DNA of 64,000 nucleotides. Source: Sphingomonas profundi (lineage in GTDB: Bacteria > Pseudomonadota > Alphaproteobacteria > Sphingomonadales > Sphingomonadaceae). The stretch covers positions 2,790,001-2,854,000 of the forward strand of contig NZ_CP046535.1 in the NCBI RefSeq assembly GCF_009739515.1. Direction: 5' to 3'. Positions 43,897-53,246 of this stretch are shown one piece after another. Made by a program: the position numbers and the translations under genes. The stretch's first letter is position 1. Each line of letters starts with the position of its first letter. Under the pieces are notes generated by a model. It was not told the DNA's origin, did no database searches, and saw only the letters and a program-made list of their open reading frames with translations.

Positions 43897-43983
43897 TGAA
43901 CCGTCGATCGCCTCTGTTTCAGGGGAATGACGTTCCTCTAGCGGTGGCGGCAGGCGGCATCAACCGGCCGGCCGCCGATGCCG

Positions 43984-44223
43984 TCAGTGCAGGCCCAGCG
44001 CGTTGCGATAGGTCTCCAGCAGCGCGTCCATCTCGTCGCGCGCATCCTTCTCCATCTTGCGCAGGCGGATCACGGACCGCATCGTCTTGCTGTCGAAGCC
44101 CTGGCTCTTGGCTTCGAGATAGACGTCGCGGATGTCGTCGCTCATGCCCTTCTTCTCTTCCTCCAGCCGCTCGATACGCTCGATGAAGAGGCGCAGCTGT
44201 TCGGCCGCGACATTGTCACTCAT
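43984..44223 (-). CDS. gapR: GapR family DNA-binding protein (DUF2312)
   Basis: 79 residues, all helical. [38 protein letters not shown] and [16 protein letters not shown] match GapR, the alphaproteobacterial nucleoid protein that clamps overtwisted DNA ahead of replication and transcription in Caulobacter. The start ATG 44223 gives the family length. It has its own upstream region and stands between yebC and the DUF1244 gene. Confidence 0.9.
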   Translation of the reverse strand: MSDNVAAEQLRLFIERIERLEEEKKGMSDDIRDVYLEAKSQGFDSKTMRSVIRLRKMEKDARDEMDALLETYRNALGLH

Positions 44224-44315
44224 GGCTTGCTCCCGCAGATTCGGTGTGAGGCGGAGCGTCTAGGGGAGCGGACGCACGCGCTCAAGCCCGACGGTGCCGG
44301 CGGGCGGACGGGCGC

Positions 44316-44636
44316 TCAGCCGACGCGGTTCTTCGCCACGCTGGCCTCCATGCGGGCGATCTGCTCCGGCGTGGCGGTGCCCTGGTGCTTCGCCTTATAC
44401 TCGGCATAGGGCATGCCGTAGATCGCCTCGCGCGCGGCATCGCGGCCGAGCGCGCCGCCGGAGGCCTCGGCCGTCCAGTCCGCCAGGCAGTTGCGGCAGA
44501 AGCCGGCCAGCCCCATCAGATCGATATTCTCGGCGTCGGTGCGGTGGCGCAGGTGGGCGACGAGGCGGCGGAAGGCGGCGGCCGCCGTCGCATCGTCGAT
44601 CGGGATGTCGGTGTCGGTCGTCTCGCTGCAGCTCAT
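44316..44636 (-). CDS. DUF1244 family protein
   Basis: 106 residues. AAFRRLVAHLRHRTDAENIDLMGLAGFCRNCLADWTAEA and GMPYAEYKAKHQGTATPEQIARME are the family motifs; two Cys in GFCRNC may bind a metal or form a disulfide. DUF1244 is small and of unknown function. It lies three bases downstream of the HAD phosphatase gene, so the two are an operon. Confidence 0.88.
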   Translation of the reverse strand: MSCSETTDTDIPIDDATAAAAFRRLVAHLRHRTDAENIDLMGLAGFCRNCLADWTAEASGGALGRDAAREAIYGMPYAEYKAKHQGTATPEQIARMEASVAKNRVG

Positions 44637-44639
44637 CGG

Positions 44640-45278
44640 TCAGCTCCCTCGGGCATCGCCGGCCATATCGGGATCGAGCAGGCCATAGTCCACCAGCGCC
44701 GCACGCAGCGTCGGCACGTCGACGAAGCGGTGCGTGGTCATCCCCACGGCGGCGGCGCCGGCGACATTGTCGGCCCGGTCGTCGACGAACAGCGCCTCCC
44801 CGGGCGCCAGGCCGAAGCGGGCCAGCGCCAGCCGGTAGATCGCCGCGTCCGGCTTGGTCAGCCGCTCCTCGCCGGAAACGACCACGTCGCGGAAGCGATC
44901 GAACATCGCGGCATGATCGGCGCGGAACGGCGGCCAGAATTCGTGGCTGAAATTGGTGATGGCGAACAGCGGCACGCCGCGCGCGTCCAGCGCCTCCACC
45001 AGCCTGCCCATGCCAGGCATCGGCGCCACCTGCTCGCCGAAGCGCGGCCCCCAGGCGGCGATCGCCTCGGCATGCTCGGGATGGCGGGCGATCAGCTCGG
45101 CACTGGTGTCCGCGAAGGGGCGGCCGGCATCGTGCTGGAAGTGCCAGTCCTTGGTGGCCACGTCGCGCAGAAACCCGGCCCGCGTCGCCGCGTCCGGGAT
45201 CAGTTTGGCGTAGAGCAGCTCCGGCTGCCAATCGACCAGGACGTTGCCGACATCGAAGATGACGGCCGCGATCCCCAT
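44640..45278 (-). CDS. HAD-family hydrolase (HAD-IA)
   Basis: 212 residues. IAAVIFDVGNVLVDWQPELLY is motif I (the family DxD is DVG here, as in many YihX-like members), PLFAITNFSH is motif II, the Lys of ERLTKPDAAIYRLAL is motif III, and LFVDDRADNVAGA is motif IV. It is likely a phosphatase similar to YihX, which releases glucose-1-phosphate phosphate; the substrate is not proven. It is followed by a DUF1244 gene. Confidence 0.88.
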   Translation of the reverse strand: MGIAAVIFDVGNVLVDWQPELLYAKLIPDAATRAGFLRDVATKDWHFQHDAGRPFADTSAELIARHPEHAEAIAAWGPRFGEQVAPMPGMGRLVEALDARGVPLFAITNFSHEFWPPFRADHAAMFDRFRDVVVSGEERLTKPDAAIYRLALARFGLAPGEALFVDDRADNVAGAAAVGMTTHRFVDVPTLRAALVDYGLLDPDMAGDARGS

Positions 45279-45303
45279 CGGCTGGCGCCCCGGCGGCGGC
45301 GGT

Positions 45304-45429
45304 TCAGCCCTGGCGCGCCTTGAAGCGGCGGTTCGTCTTGTTGATGACGTAGGTGCGGCCGCGGCGGCGGATCACGCGGTTGTCGCGATGGCGACCCTTC
45401 AGCGACTTGAGCGAGTTACGGATCTTCAT
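45304..45429 (-). CDS. rpmJ: 50S ribosomal protein L36 (type B, short)
   Basis: 41 residues, [20 protein letters not shown] then [21 protein letters not shown]. The Arg/Lys-rich zinc-ribbon-like L36 is recognisable, but the zinc cysteines are missing, which marks the C-minus (YkgO-like) form used under zinc limitation or as the normal form in this group. It starts at ATG 45429 and ends 25 bases before the HAD gene start. It is too short for most gene callers. Confidence 0.93.
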   Translation of the reverse strand: MKIRNSLKSLKGRHRDNRVIRRRGRTYVINKTNRRFKARQG

Positions 45430-45650
45430 CGAATCGACGCCTGCATGGCTGCGCAGGCACTGGCTGCACAGGGTGAATGGAAACGAGGCGCTCCCCTATG
45501 CAAGCCTGCCCGCCGAGTCAACCGCGCAAGGCCCGCCGGTGCCGGCCGTTCAGCCTTGGGCAAGGGCGGCGGCCTTCTTGTTCCGGGCATGCATCGAAAC
45601 CGGCGACAGGCGCGTTTCACTCGCCCGAACGCTCTCACAAGGACATCCCC

Positions 45651-46277
45651 ATGCTGCTCCGCCGCGCCATCCTGATCGGCTCCGCCCTCGTCCTGTCCGG
45701 CGGGCTGGCGGGATGCGCCACGAACACGACGCCGCCGGTGCAGGTGACGCGCTTCCATCTGGGCCAGCCGATCGCGCCGGGCCGCGTCTCGGTTGAACCG
45801 GCCGACCGCAACCAGGCCGAGAGCCTGGAGTTCGAGACCTACGCCGCCGCCGTCTCGGCCGAACTCTCGCGCATCGGCTTTCAGGTGGTGCCGAACGTGC
45901 CCAACTCCGATCTCGTCGCCGCCGTCACCGTGTTCCGCGGCGCGCGCTCCGGCCCGGTCGGCCAGGGCTCCGGCGTGTCGGTGGGCCTCGGCGGCGGCGG
46001 GCTGTTCGGCGGCGGGCGGCGCGGCGGCGGCGGCGTGGGCCTGGGCGGCGGCGTCAGCTTCCCGATCGGCAAGGGCCGCACCAAGGAGATCGTGCTGACC
46101 GAACTCTCCGTTCAGCTGAAGCGGCGATCGGAAGGCACGGTGGTGTGGGAGGGCCGCGCGCGCACCGAGCAGGCGGGCACCGCCGCCGCCGACTCGCCCG
46201 CCACCGTGCGCCGCCTCGCCGGCATCCTGTTCGCCGGCTTCCCCGGTGAGTCCGGCCGCACCATCACGGTGAAATGA
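45651..46277 (+). CDS. DUF4136-like lipoprotein
   Basis: 208 residues. The lipoprotein signal ([18 protein letters not shown] then LAGC) is followed by a DUF4136-like domain: [35 protein letters not shown] and a Gly-rich insert ([23 protein letters not shown], residues about 100-130). The family is of unknown function. AAGGA precedes ATG 45651. It overlaps the start of the M14 peptidase gene by four bases. Confidence 0.75.
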   Translation: MLLRRAILIGSALVLSGGLAGCATNTTPPVQVTRFHLGQPIAPGRVSVEPADRNQAESLEFETYAAAVSAELSRIGFQVVPNVPNSDLVAAVTVFRGARSGPVGQGSGVSVGLGGGGLFGGGRRGGGGVGLGGGVSFPIGKGRTKEIVLTELSVQLKRRSEGTVVWEGRARTEQAGTAAADSPATVRRLAGILFAGFPGESGRTITVK

Positions 46278-47410
46278 GGGTGACGGCCGCCGTCTCCGCC
46301 GCCTTCGACAGCGGCAACATCCGCGTCCTCGCCTCAGGCGACGACGCTTTCGACCTGGAGATCGTGCGCGATCACGAGTCCGACTTCTACCAGTGGTTCC
46401 ACTTCCGCCTGACGGGCGCCGCCAATCGCCCGATCACCCTGCGCATCCTGAACGCCGGCGGCTCCGCCTATCCGGGCGGCTGGCCCGGCTACGGCGCCCG
46501 CGTGTCCGAGGATCGGGTCCACTGGCGGCAGGCGCAGACGGGCTATGACGCCGGCATCCTCACCATCACCCACACGCCCGCCACGGACAGCGCGTGGTTC
46601 GCCTATTTCGCGCCCTATGCGATGGAGCGGCACCACGATCTCGTCGCGCGCATGGCCGGCAGGCTGGGCGTGCGGCACGAGGCGCTGGGCTTCACGCTGG
46701 ACGGGCAGGCGATCGACTGTCTCCATCTCGGCACCGGGCCGCGCCAGGTGTGGCTCTACGCCCGCCAGCATCCGGGCGAGACGATGGCCGAGTGGTGGGT
46801 GGAAGGCGCGCTGGAACGGCTGACCGACGAGCAGGACTCGATCGCCCGCGCGCTGCGCCGCGAGGCCACCTTCCACATCGTGCCGAACATGAACCCGGAC
46901 GGTTCGCGGCGCGGCCACCTGCGCACCAACGCCGCCGGCGTGAACCTGAACCGGGAGTGGCACGCCCCCTCCGCCGAGCGCAGCCCGGAGGTGCTCCACA
47001 CGCTCGCCGCGATGGACCGCAGCGGCGTCGACTTCGCGATGGACGTGCATGGCGACGAGGCGATCCCGTTCGTCTTCCTGGCGGGGTTCGAGGGCATCCC
47101 GAACTGGACTGACGCGCAGGGCCGGCTCTACGCCCGCTTCCGCGAGACGCTGGCGCGGCGATCGCCCGATTTCCAGGTGGAGCATGGCTACGGCATCGCG
47201 CCGGCGGGCAAGGCCAACCTCTCGATGTCGACCAACCAGCTGGCCCACCGCTTCGGTTGCGTGGCGATGACGCTGGAGATGCCGTTCAAGGACAATGACG
47301 CGGAACCCGATCCAGCCTACGGCTGGTCCCCCGCCCGCTCCAAGGCGCTGGCGCACGAGTGCCTTGGCGCGATGTGGGAGATGATCGGCGAGGTGCCGGT
47401 GCGCGGTTAG
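46274..47410 (+). CDS. M14-family carboxypeptidase (cytosolic CCP-type)
   Basis: 378 residues. An N-terminal beta domain (about 1-115; [23 protein letters not shown]) precedes the zinc carboxypeptidase fold. Zinc ligands are His and Glu in [14 protein letters not shown] and His in [38 protein letters not shown] and [12 protein letters not shown] (catalytic Glu) follow. It belongs to the group that includes the Burkholderia and Pseudomonas CCP-like enzymes; the substrate is unknown. No signal peptide. Coupled to the DUF4136 lipoprotein gene. Confidence 0.9.
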   Translation: MRVTAAVSAAFDSGNIRVLASGDDAFDLEIVRDHESDFYQWFHFRLTGAANRPITLRILNAGGSAYPGGWPGYGARVSEDRVHWRQAQTGYDAGILTITHTPATDSAWFAYFAPYAMERHHDLVARMAGRLGVRHEALGFTLDGQAIDCLHLGTGPRQVWLYARQHPGETMAEWWVEGALERLTDEQDSIARALRREATFHIVPNMNPDGSRRGHLRTNAAGVNLNREWHAPSAERSPEVLHTLAAMDRSGVDFAMDVHGDEAIPFVFLAGFEGIPNWTDAQGRLYARFRETLARRSPDFQVEHGYGIAPAGKANLSMSTNQLAHRFGCVAMTLEMPFKDNDAEPDPAYGWSPARSKALAHECLGAMWEMIGEVPVRG

Positions 47411-47665
47411 CGCCCTCTCCCGAACGAGGTCGAGAAGCCATCTCCACTCTCGACCAATGCCACTCCTTCCCCTGAGCGAAGTCGAGGGGCCACGGTCCGC
47501 GCGGCCGCGTCTCGACTGCGCTCGACACAAGTAGGGTGATCATGCCTCGACTGTGCTCGACACAAGGAAGGTGATCGTGTCTCGGCTGGGCGAGACGCAA
47601 GGGAAAGTGGTGGTTCAAAATCGGGGGCGGACCAGCTACGGCGGCACCGAACCGAAGGAGACCGC
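47411..47665. repeat. intergenic tandem repeat region (family B)
   Basis: A 255-base gap. It holds three degenerate 35-base tandem units (starting near 47509, 47544 and 47579), each with a CTCGACTGCGCTCGACAC-type palindrome followed by AAG and GGTGATC or a relative. A shorter relative, CCTGAGCGAAGTCGAGG, lies at about 47471. Similar units occur at 50309-50430. No gene was seen in the gap. Confidence 0.65.
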
Positions 47666-48352
47666 ATGCCCCGCCTCGTCCTGATCCGCCACGGCCAGTC
47701 CGCCTGGAACCTCGAGAACCGCTTCACCGGCTGGTGGGACGTGAACCTCACGGAGAAGGGCATCGCCGAGGCGACCGCCGCCGGCGAGCTGATGGCGGCG
47801 CGCGGGCTAGACTTCGACGTCTGCTTCACCAGCTACCAGACCCGCGCGATCAAGACGCTGAACCTGGCGCTGGAGGCGATGGGCCGGCTCTGGCTGCCGG
47901 TGGAGAAGGACTGGCGGCTGAACGAGCGCCACTATGGCGGCCTCACCGGCCTCGACAAGGCGGAGACGGCGGCCAAGCACGGCGACGACCAGGTGAAGAT
48001 CTGGCGTCGCTCGTTCGATATCCCGCCGCCGGTGCTGGAGGCGGGCAGCGAATGGGATCTGGCGCAGGATCGCCGCTACGCCGGCATCGCCATACCGGAC
48101 ACGGAGAGCCTGAAGGACACGATCGCCCGCGTGCTGCCCTGCTGGGAGGAGCGGATCGCCCCGGCGCTGAAGGCCGGGCAGCGCGTCGTCATCTCGGCCC
48201 ATGGCAATTCGCTGCGCGCACTGGTGAAGCATCTCTCGGCCATTCCGGACGACGAGATCACTGGCCTGGAGATCCCGACCGGCCAGCCGATCGTGTACGA
48301 ACTCGACCATGATCTGGCCGCGACCGACCGCTATTATCTGTCGGAGCGGTGA
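47666..48352 (+). CDS. gpmA: 2,3-bisphosphoglycerate-dependent phosphoglycerate mutase
   Basis: 228 residues. Interconverts 3- and 2-phosphoglycerate in glycolysis. [23 protein letters not shown] contains phospho-His9, and [21 protein letters not shown] and [14 protein letters not shown] provide the second His and the phosphate-binding site. Length is that of the dPGM class. Downstream are a palindromic repeat and the purEK genes. Confidence 0.96.
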   Translation: MPRLVLIRHGQSAWNLENRFTGWWDVNLTEKGIAEATAAGELMAARGLDFDVCFTSYQTRAIKTLNLALEAMGRLWLPVEKDWRLNERHYGGLTGLDKAETAAKHGDDQVKIWRRSFDIPPPVLEAGSEWDLAQDRRYAGIAIPDTESLKDTIARVLPCWEERIAPALKAGQRVVISAHGNSLRALVKHLSAIPDDEITGLEIPTGQPIVYELDHDLAATDRYYLSER

Positions 48353-48387
48353 TTGCAGGACAGTCGCACGGCACCTAGACGATTTGT

Positions 48388-48489
48388 CCGCTCATCCTGA
48401 GGAGCGGCTGAGCGCAAGCGAAGACGCGTCTCGAAGGATCCTTCGAGACGCCATTTCGGCTTCGCTCAATGGCTCCTCAGGATGAGCGG
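48388..48489. repeat. palindromic intergenic repeat, family A copy 2
   Basis: A 102-base element: outer arms CCGCTCATCCTGAGGAG and CTCCTCAGGATGAGCGG, and an inner perfect 24-base palindrome CGTCTCGAAGGA-TCCTTCGAGACG (48427-48450). It lies between gpmA and purE, ending just before the purE ribosome site. Flanks do not match copies 1 and 3, so only the core is present. Confidence 0.8.
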
Positions 48490-48508
48490 AGATGGAGAGG
48501 AGAGAAAG

Positions 48509-48991
48509 ATGGCCGCGCCGCTGGTCGGCATCATCATGGGCAGCCGTTCCGACTGGGAGACGATGCGCCACGCCGCCGATACGCTCGCGGCGCTGGGCAT
48601 CGCGCATGAGACGCGCGTCGTCTCCGCCCACCGCACGCCGGACAGGCTGGTCGATTATGCCAAGGCGGCGGTCGGTCGCGGCCTGCGCGCGATCGTCGCC
48701 GGCGCGGGCGGCGCTGCCCACCTGCCCGGCATGACGGCGGCGATGACACGGCTGCCGGTGTTCGGCGTGCCGGTGGAATCGAAGGCGCTCTCCGGCATGG
48801 ACAGCCTGCTCTCGATCGTCCAGATGCCCGCCGGCATCCCGGTCGGCACGCTGGCGATCGGCCGGGCGGGGGCGGTGAACGCCGCGCTGATCGCCGCTGC
48901 CATGCTCGCCACCACCGATGCCGCGCTGGCGGAGCGCCTGGATGCGTGGCGCGCGAAGCAGACGGCCGACGTGGCGGACGATCCGGAATGA
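48509..48991 (+). CDS. purE: N5-carboxyaminoimidazole ribonucleotide mutase
   Basis: 160 residues. PurE moves the carboxylate from N5-CAIR to CAIR in purine synthesis. [22 protein letters not shown] and [12 protein letters not shown] (active His) and [16 protein letters not shown] are signatures. GGAGAGGAG before ATG 48509 decides the start over ATG 48482. The stop overlaps the purK start (ATGA), as expected for a purEK operon. Confidence 0.96.
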   Translation: MAAPLVGIIMGSRSDWETMRHAADTLAALGIAHETRVVSAHRTPDRLVDYAKAAVGRGLRAIVAGAGGAAHLPGMTAAMTRLPVFGVPVESKALSGMDSLLSIVQMPAGIPVGTLAIGRAGAVNAALIAAAMLATTDAALAERLDAWRAKQTADVADDPE

Positions 48992-50055
48992 CGATGCCGC
49001 CCGGCGCCACCATCGGCATCCTCGGCGGCGGTCAGCTGGGGCGCATGCTGGCGATGGCGGCCGCCCAGCTCGGCTACCGCGTCCACATCTACTCGCCCGA
49101 GGGCAGCGGCCCCGCCACCGAGGTTTCGGCCGAGTGGACGCAGGGACGCTACGACGATGGCGAGGCGCTGGCCGCCTTCGCCGACGCGGTCGACGTCGTC
49201 ACCTTCGAGTTCGAGAATGTGCCGGCCGAGCCGCTGCGCCGGCTGGCGGAGCGCGCGCCCGTCCACCCGCGCCCGGCCGCTTTGGCCGTGGCGCAGGACC
49301 GGCTGGCGGAGAAGGAATTCGTCGCCCGGCTGGGCGGCACGCCGGCGCCGTTCCGCGCCGTCGATACGCTCGCCGCGCTCGAGCAGGCGGTCGCCGCGAT
49401 CGGCGCGCCCGCCATCCTGAAGACGCGCCGCTTCGGCTATGACGGCAAGGGCCAGGCGCGCATCGCCGCCGCCGGCGATTGCGCCGCGGCGTGGGCGGCG
49501 ATCGGCGGCGCGCCGGCCGTGCTGGAGGGCTTCGTTCCGTTCGAGCGCGAATTCTCCGTGCTGGCGGTGCGCGGCGCGGACGGCGCGTTCGAGGCGTGGG
49601 ACGTGCCGGAGAACCGCCATGTCGACGGCATCCTCGCGGCCTCCACGGTGCCGGCCGGCGGCCGCATCGCGGCGCAGGCCGATGCCGCCGCGACGCTCGC
49701 CCGCTGGATCGCCGACGAGCTCGATTATGTCGGCGTGCTCGCCTGCGAGTTCTTCGCGACCGACGCCGGCCCGGTGTTCAACGAGATGGCGCCGCGCGTC
49801 CACAATAGCGGCCACTGGACGATCGAGGGCGCCGTCACCAGCCAGTTCGAGAACCACATCCGCGCGATCTGCGGCCTGCCGCTGGGCGCGACGACATTGG
49901 CCGCGCCGGCCATAGAGATGCGCAACCTGATCGGCGAGCAGGTGAACGACTGGCCCACCATCCTGGCGGACCCCGCCGCCCACCTCCACCTCTACGGCAA
50001 GCGGGAGGCGCGGCCGGGGCGCAAGATGGGCCACGTCACCTGGCTGGGCCTCTGA
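48988..50055 (+). CDS. purK: N5-carboxyaminoimidazole ribonucleotide synthase
   Basis: 355 residues, ATP-grasp fold. It makes N5-CAIR from AIR, ATP and bicarbonate. [21 protein letters not shown] is the N-terminal fold, [14 protein letters not shown] binds [15 protein letters not shown] and [27 protein letters not shown] carry metal and substrate ligands. ATGA overlap with purE. An untranslated repeat-rich region of about 420 bases follows. Confidence 0.96.
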   Translation: MTMPPGATIGILGGGQLGRMLAMAAAQLGYRVHIYSPEGSGPATEVSAEWTQGRYDDGEALAAFADAVDVVTFEFENVPAEPLRRLAERAPVHPRPAALAVAQDRLAEKEFVARLGGTPAPFRAVDTLAALEQAVAAIGAPAILKTRRFGYDGKGQARIAAAGDCAAAWAAIGGAPAVLEGFVPFEREFSVLAVRGADGAFEAWDVPENRHVDGILAASTVPAGGRIAAQADAAATLARWIADELDYVGVLACEFFATDAGPVFNEMAPRVHNSGHWTIEGAVTSQFENHIRAICGLPLGATTLAAPAIEMRNLIGEQVNDWPTILADPAAHLHLYGKREARPGRKMGHVTWLGL

Positions 50056-50477
50056 GGCCGGATCGACATGCAGCTTTCTGCATGTCCGCTCATCCTGAGG
50101 AGGGGCTGAGCGGAGGCGAAGACCCGTCTCGAAGGACTTCCCAAGTCCTTCGAGACGCCATTTCGACACGCTCAATGGCTCCTCAGGATGAGCGGCTTGC
50201 ACAAGATGCGTGTAAATCGACTCGGTTCGCTTAATCTCGATCCGGCCTAAGGCGAAGGCCGGCATACCGCAGACCGGAAGCCAGCGCACACCCGAGTGCC
50301 GACCATGTCCCGAGCGCAGTCGAGGGACATCGCCGAGCGAAGCCGAGGCGTAACGCCCGGCGGAAAGCCGTGTCTCGACTGCGCTCGACAAAAGGGAGCG
50401 GTGTCTCGGCTCCGCTCGACACATGGGGAGCCGCGTTCCTCGCCGGCGGCTCAGCTCATTTCCCGGCGGGCGCCCTT
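50056..50477. other. repeat-rich intergenic region downstream of purK
   Basis: About 420 bases with no convincing gene. It contains family A copy 3 (50062-50220) and, from about 50305 to 50430, family B-type units (CTCGACTGCGCTCGACA-like) with a 31-base period. No promoter or tRNA seen. Confidence 0.55.
50062..50220. repeat. palindromic intergenic repeat, family A copy 3
   Basis: About 159 bases. A perfect short hairpin GACATGCAG-CTTT-CTGCATGTC (50065-50086) precedes a core with outer arms CCGCTCATCCTGAGGAG and CTCCTCAGGATGAGCGG, and inner arms CGTCTCGAAGGACTT and AAGTCCTTCGAGACG. The right flank AAGATGCGTGTAAATCG resembles the right flank of copy 1. The core has the opposite orientation to copy 1. 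Confidence 0.75.
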
Positions 50478-50945
50478 CTACCCCAGCGACACGTGCAGCC
50501 GCGTGATCCGCGAGGTGTGGATGCGCCACTGGCCGTCCACCTTGCGGTACGTCTCGTGATAGTGGCCGATGCCGTGCAGGGTCAGCGTCACATCGTCTTC
50601 CGCGAAGATCTGGTCCTCCATCGCGATCACACCCTTCGCCTCGGTGTCGGAGAGGATCTCCACCTCGTGGCAGTGGCCGTGATGGCAGGTGCGCGAGGCG
50701 CCGGCCGCGCCCTTGATGAAGGCGGCAATGGTGTCTCCGCCTTCATAGACCCAGTCGTTGCTCTCGGCGGCCCGGCCGCCCTCGCCCGCGCCGTCCAGGC
50801 TCAGCGAGGCGCGCGCGTCGAACGTGGCGTCGTCGCAGAAGATCGTGCGCAGGCCCGCCCAGTCCTTGGTGTCCATGAAGCGGAAGTAGCGGCCCTTCAG
50901 CTGCTTGATCTGCTCTATGGCGAGCAGGGTTTCGGCGGCGTCCAT
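50478..50945 (-). CDS. NTF2/SnoaL-fold protein
   Basis: 155 residues. LLAIEQIKQLKGRYFRFMDTKDWAGLRTIFCDDATFDA is the typical first helix and strand of the SnoaL-like fold; HHGHCHEVEILSD and LTLHGIGHYHETYRKVDGQWRIHTSRITRLHV complete the cone. It may be an isomerase or dehydratase acting on a ring compound. ATG 50945 follows a GAGG at good spacing; ATG 50954 is possible. Last of a three-gene operon with the KstD-like flavoprotein gene. Confidence 0.82.
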   Translation of the reverse strand: MDAAETLLAIEQIKQLKGRYFRFMDTKDWAGLRTIFCDDATFDARASLSLDGAGEGGRAAESNDWVYEGGDTIAAFIKGAAGASRTCHHGHCHEVEILSDTEAKGVIAMEDQIFAEDDVTLTLHGIGHYHETYRKVDGQWRIHTSRITRLHVSLG

Positions 50946-50946
50946 C

Positions 50947-52617
50947 TCAGGCATCCTCGGTCTGTCTGGTTTCCGCGGCCACGGCGCGGCCGGCGTGGAG
51001 GCCGGCGCGATAGCCGAACACCATGCCCGGCCCCAGCGTGCCGCCGCCGCCGCCATAGGTCATCCCCATCGGCGAGGCCATGACGTTGCCGACGGCGTAG
51101 AGACCCGCGATCGGCTGCATGTCCACGCTCAGCACCTGCGCGTCGGCGTCGGTCTTCGGGCCGCCCTTGGTGCCCAGCGCCCCGCTCTTCACCTCCACGG
51201 CGTAGAACGGCCCCTGCTCCAGCTTGCCCAGGGTCGCCGCCCTGGTGCCCTTGCAGGTGGGATCGCCCCACCAGCGATCGTACATGCTCTCGCCGCGCTT
51301 GAAGTCCGGATCCGATCCCGCCTCGACATTGGCGTTCCAGCGCGCCACCGTCGCCTCCAGCCCGTCTGGGTCGATCCCCATCCGCTCGGCCAGGCCGCGC
51401 AGGCTGTCGGCGTCGGCGATCCACTGCGGCGGCCGGCGATCGTCCAGCCGCTCGCCGCCATAGCCGCCGGCGAAACCGTATTTCTCGTAGAACGACTGGG
51501 TGAAGATCACCCAGCAGGGCAGGTTGGCGTAGGAGCAGCTGTTCGTCTCCTGCTCGTGGAACGCCGCGCCGAAGGCGTTGTAATTGGCCGCCTCGTTGGT
51601 GAAGCGCTTGCCCGCGCGGTTGACCATGATCGATCCCGGCAGGGTGCGCTCGCCGGTGAACAGCTGCTTGCCGGCCGAACACACCTCCTCCGGCACCTCC
51701 ACCACCGGCATCCACCATGCCTCGCGCATGTTGCCCAGCATCGCGCCCACCCGCATCGCCATGCGCAGGCCATCGCCGGTGTTGGTGGGCACGGAGACGC
51801 TGGTATCGAGCGGGCCGCGCAGGAAGGCGGTGGTGAAGCCCTTGTCCCACTCGAACCCGCCCGTCGCCATGATGACGCGCGGCGCCGTCACGCGCCGCTC
51901 GCCGTCCGGCGTCTCGAAGCGGACGCCGGCCACCCTGCCGCCGTCCATCACCAGCTCGACCGCGCGATGCTCCGTCTGCGGCACGATGCCGCGATCGAGG
52001 CAGCCCCGCAGCAGCCGGCCGATCAGCGCCAGCCCCAGGCCGCGCTCGTCATGCTCAAGCCGGTGTTGCTTCACCTCGTCCGAAAGCTCCTCGGGCACCG
52101 CCTGACAGAGCGTCGTCTCGCCGACCTGGATGTGGCGATTGGGCCAGTAGGGCGAAACCGTCACCCTGTCCGCCCACTCGCCGAGCTCGCCGAACGGGTA
52201 GACCGGGCATTCCAGCGTGCGCCCGCCGCCCGTCTTCCCGCCCGGCTGCTCGGGGTGGTAATCGGGGAAATCGGGCACGCACACGAACTCCACTGGCGTG
52301 CGCTCCTCCAGAAAGGCGACCATCTCCGGCCCGGTGCGGGCGAACGTCTCGGCCATGTCGCGCTCGATCAGGCCGTTGGACATCGACATCATGTAGGTCA
52401 CGGCCTCGGCCGGGCTGTCCTGCTTGCCCAGATCGAGCATCTGCCGGTTCGCCGGGATCCACACCTGCCCGCCGGACCAGGCGGTGGTGCCGCCGACCAG
52501 CCCGCCCTTTTCGAACAGGCCGACGCGGGCGCCCTGCTCATGCGCGGCGATCGCAGCGGTCAGCCCGGCGGCGCCGGTGCCGAGCACGATCACGTCGAAG
52601 TCGGTCCCGTCGGTCAT
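50947..52617 (-). CDS. FAD-dependent oxidoreductase, 3-ketosteroid dehydrogenase-like
   Basis: 556 residues. DVIVLGTGAAGLTAAIAAHEQGARVGLFEKGGLVGGTTAWSGGQVWIPAN is the FAD fold and flavin-succinate/KstD-type substrate loop; RVIMATGGFEWD and the final ASPMGMTYGGGGGTLGPGMVFGYRAG is the characteristic KstD ending. It probably removes hydrogen from a cyclic ketone or similar ring. The substrate is unknown; steroid or bile-acid use is inferred from family only. ATGA overlap with the upstream NTF2-fold gene. Confidence 0.85.
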   Translation of the reverse strand: MTDGTDFDVIVLGTGAAGLTAAIAAHEQGARVGLFEKGGLVGGTTAWSGGQVWIPANRQMLDLGKQDSPAEAVTYMMSMSNGLIERDMAETFARTGPEMVAFLEERTPVEFVCVPDFPDYHPEQPGGKTGGGRTLECPVYPFGELGEWADRVTVSPYWPNRHIQVGETTLCQAVPEELSDEVKQHRLEHDERGLGLALIGRLLRGCLDRGIVPQTEHRAVELVMDGGRVAGVRFETPDGERRVTAPRVIMATGGFEWDKGFTTAFLRGPLDTSVSVPTNTGDGLRMAMRVGAMLGNMREAWWMPVVEVPEEVCSAGKQLFTGERTLPGSIMVNRAGKRFTNEAANYNAFGAAFHEQETNSCSYANLPCWVIFTQSFYEKYGFAGGYGGERLDDRRPPQWIADADSLRGLAERMGIDPDGLEATVARWNANVEAGSDPDFKRGESMYDRWWGDPTCKGTRAATLGKLEQGPFYAVEVKSGALGTKGGPKTDADAQVLSVDMQPIAGLYAVGNVMASPMGMTYGGGGGTLGPGMVFGYRAGLHAGRAVAAETRQTEDA

Positions 52618-53084
52618 GCCCCTGTCTCCCACCCGTCCGCGTGATTGGCGACGCGCCGGATGATCGAGCGCATCTCCGTGAACTTCCACTCCCCGTCCAC
52701 CTTGCGCAGCCGGTCCTCATAGCCGCTCAGCGTCCACATCGGCACGTCGCCCTCCGGCGTGCGGAGCGACGACGGGATGATCGCGCGAAAGCGGGCGACC
52801 GCGGTCTCGCCGCCGGGATCGACGTCGATGATGTCGTTCAGCGCGGTGTGGATGGCGAACACCACCGACTTGCTGATCTGCGAGAAGAAGGCGTGCATCG
52901 CCGCCCGCCCCTCATAGCGGCCGTAGAGCTCGCCCGCGTCCCACACGCCATCCTCGGTGAACAGGGCCACCAGCGCGTCGGCATCGTAATCGTCGTCGCA
53001 CAGCAGGCCGTAGAGATGCTTCAGCCGGCGGATCGCCTCGATATCCTCGAGGCGGGCGATGCGCACGGCAAGATCGTCGGCCAT
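52614..53084 (-). CDS. NTF2/SnoaL-fold protein
   Basis: 156 residues. VRIARLEDIEAIRRLKHLYGLLCDDDYDADALVALFTEDGVWDAG is the SnoaL-like start, with Tyr/Asp positions found in ring-isomerase relatives; VDPGGETAVARFRAIIPSS and LRKVDGEWKFTEMRSIIRRV finish the fold. GAGAGG six bases before ATG 53084 favours it over ATG 53087. First gene of the operon with the KstD-like gene; a different NTF2-fold gene ends that operon. Confidence 0.8.
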   Translation of the reverse strand: MADDLAVRIARLEDIEAIRRLKHLYGLLCDDDYDADALVALFTEDGVWDAGELYGRYEGRAAMHAFFSQISKSVVFAIHTALNDIIDVDPGGETAVARFRAIIPSSLRTPEGDVPMWTLSGYEDRLRKVDGEWKFTEMRSIIRRVANHADGWETGA

Positions 53085-53246
53085 CATTATCCTCTCGCGA
53101 CAGGCCACCGTTCGGCCGGTCTCGTGGAAGGCTAGGATATGTAACACGCGTCATGCACTGCGACATTGGCTAGCCCGCCGGCCGAATGCGCTTGGGCGCG
53201 CCGGGCCGATGTGGAAGAAGGCTGCGACCGGGGTGCGGAGGTTCGG

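Noticed and set aside
47509-47613. possible CRISPR array
   Set aside because: There are only three degenerate units, no unique spacers between constant repeats, and no cas genes.
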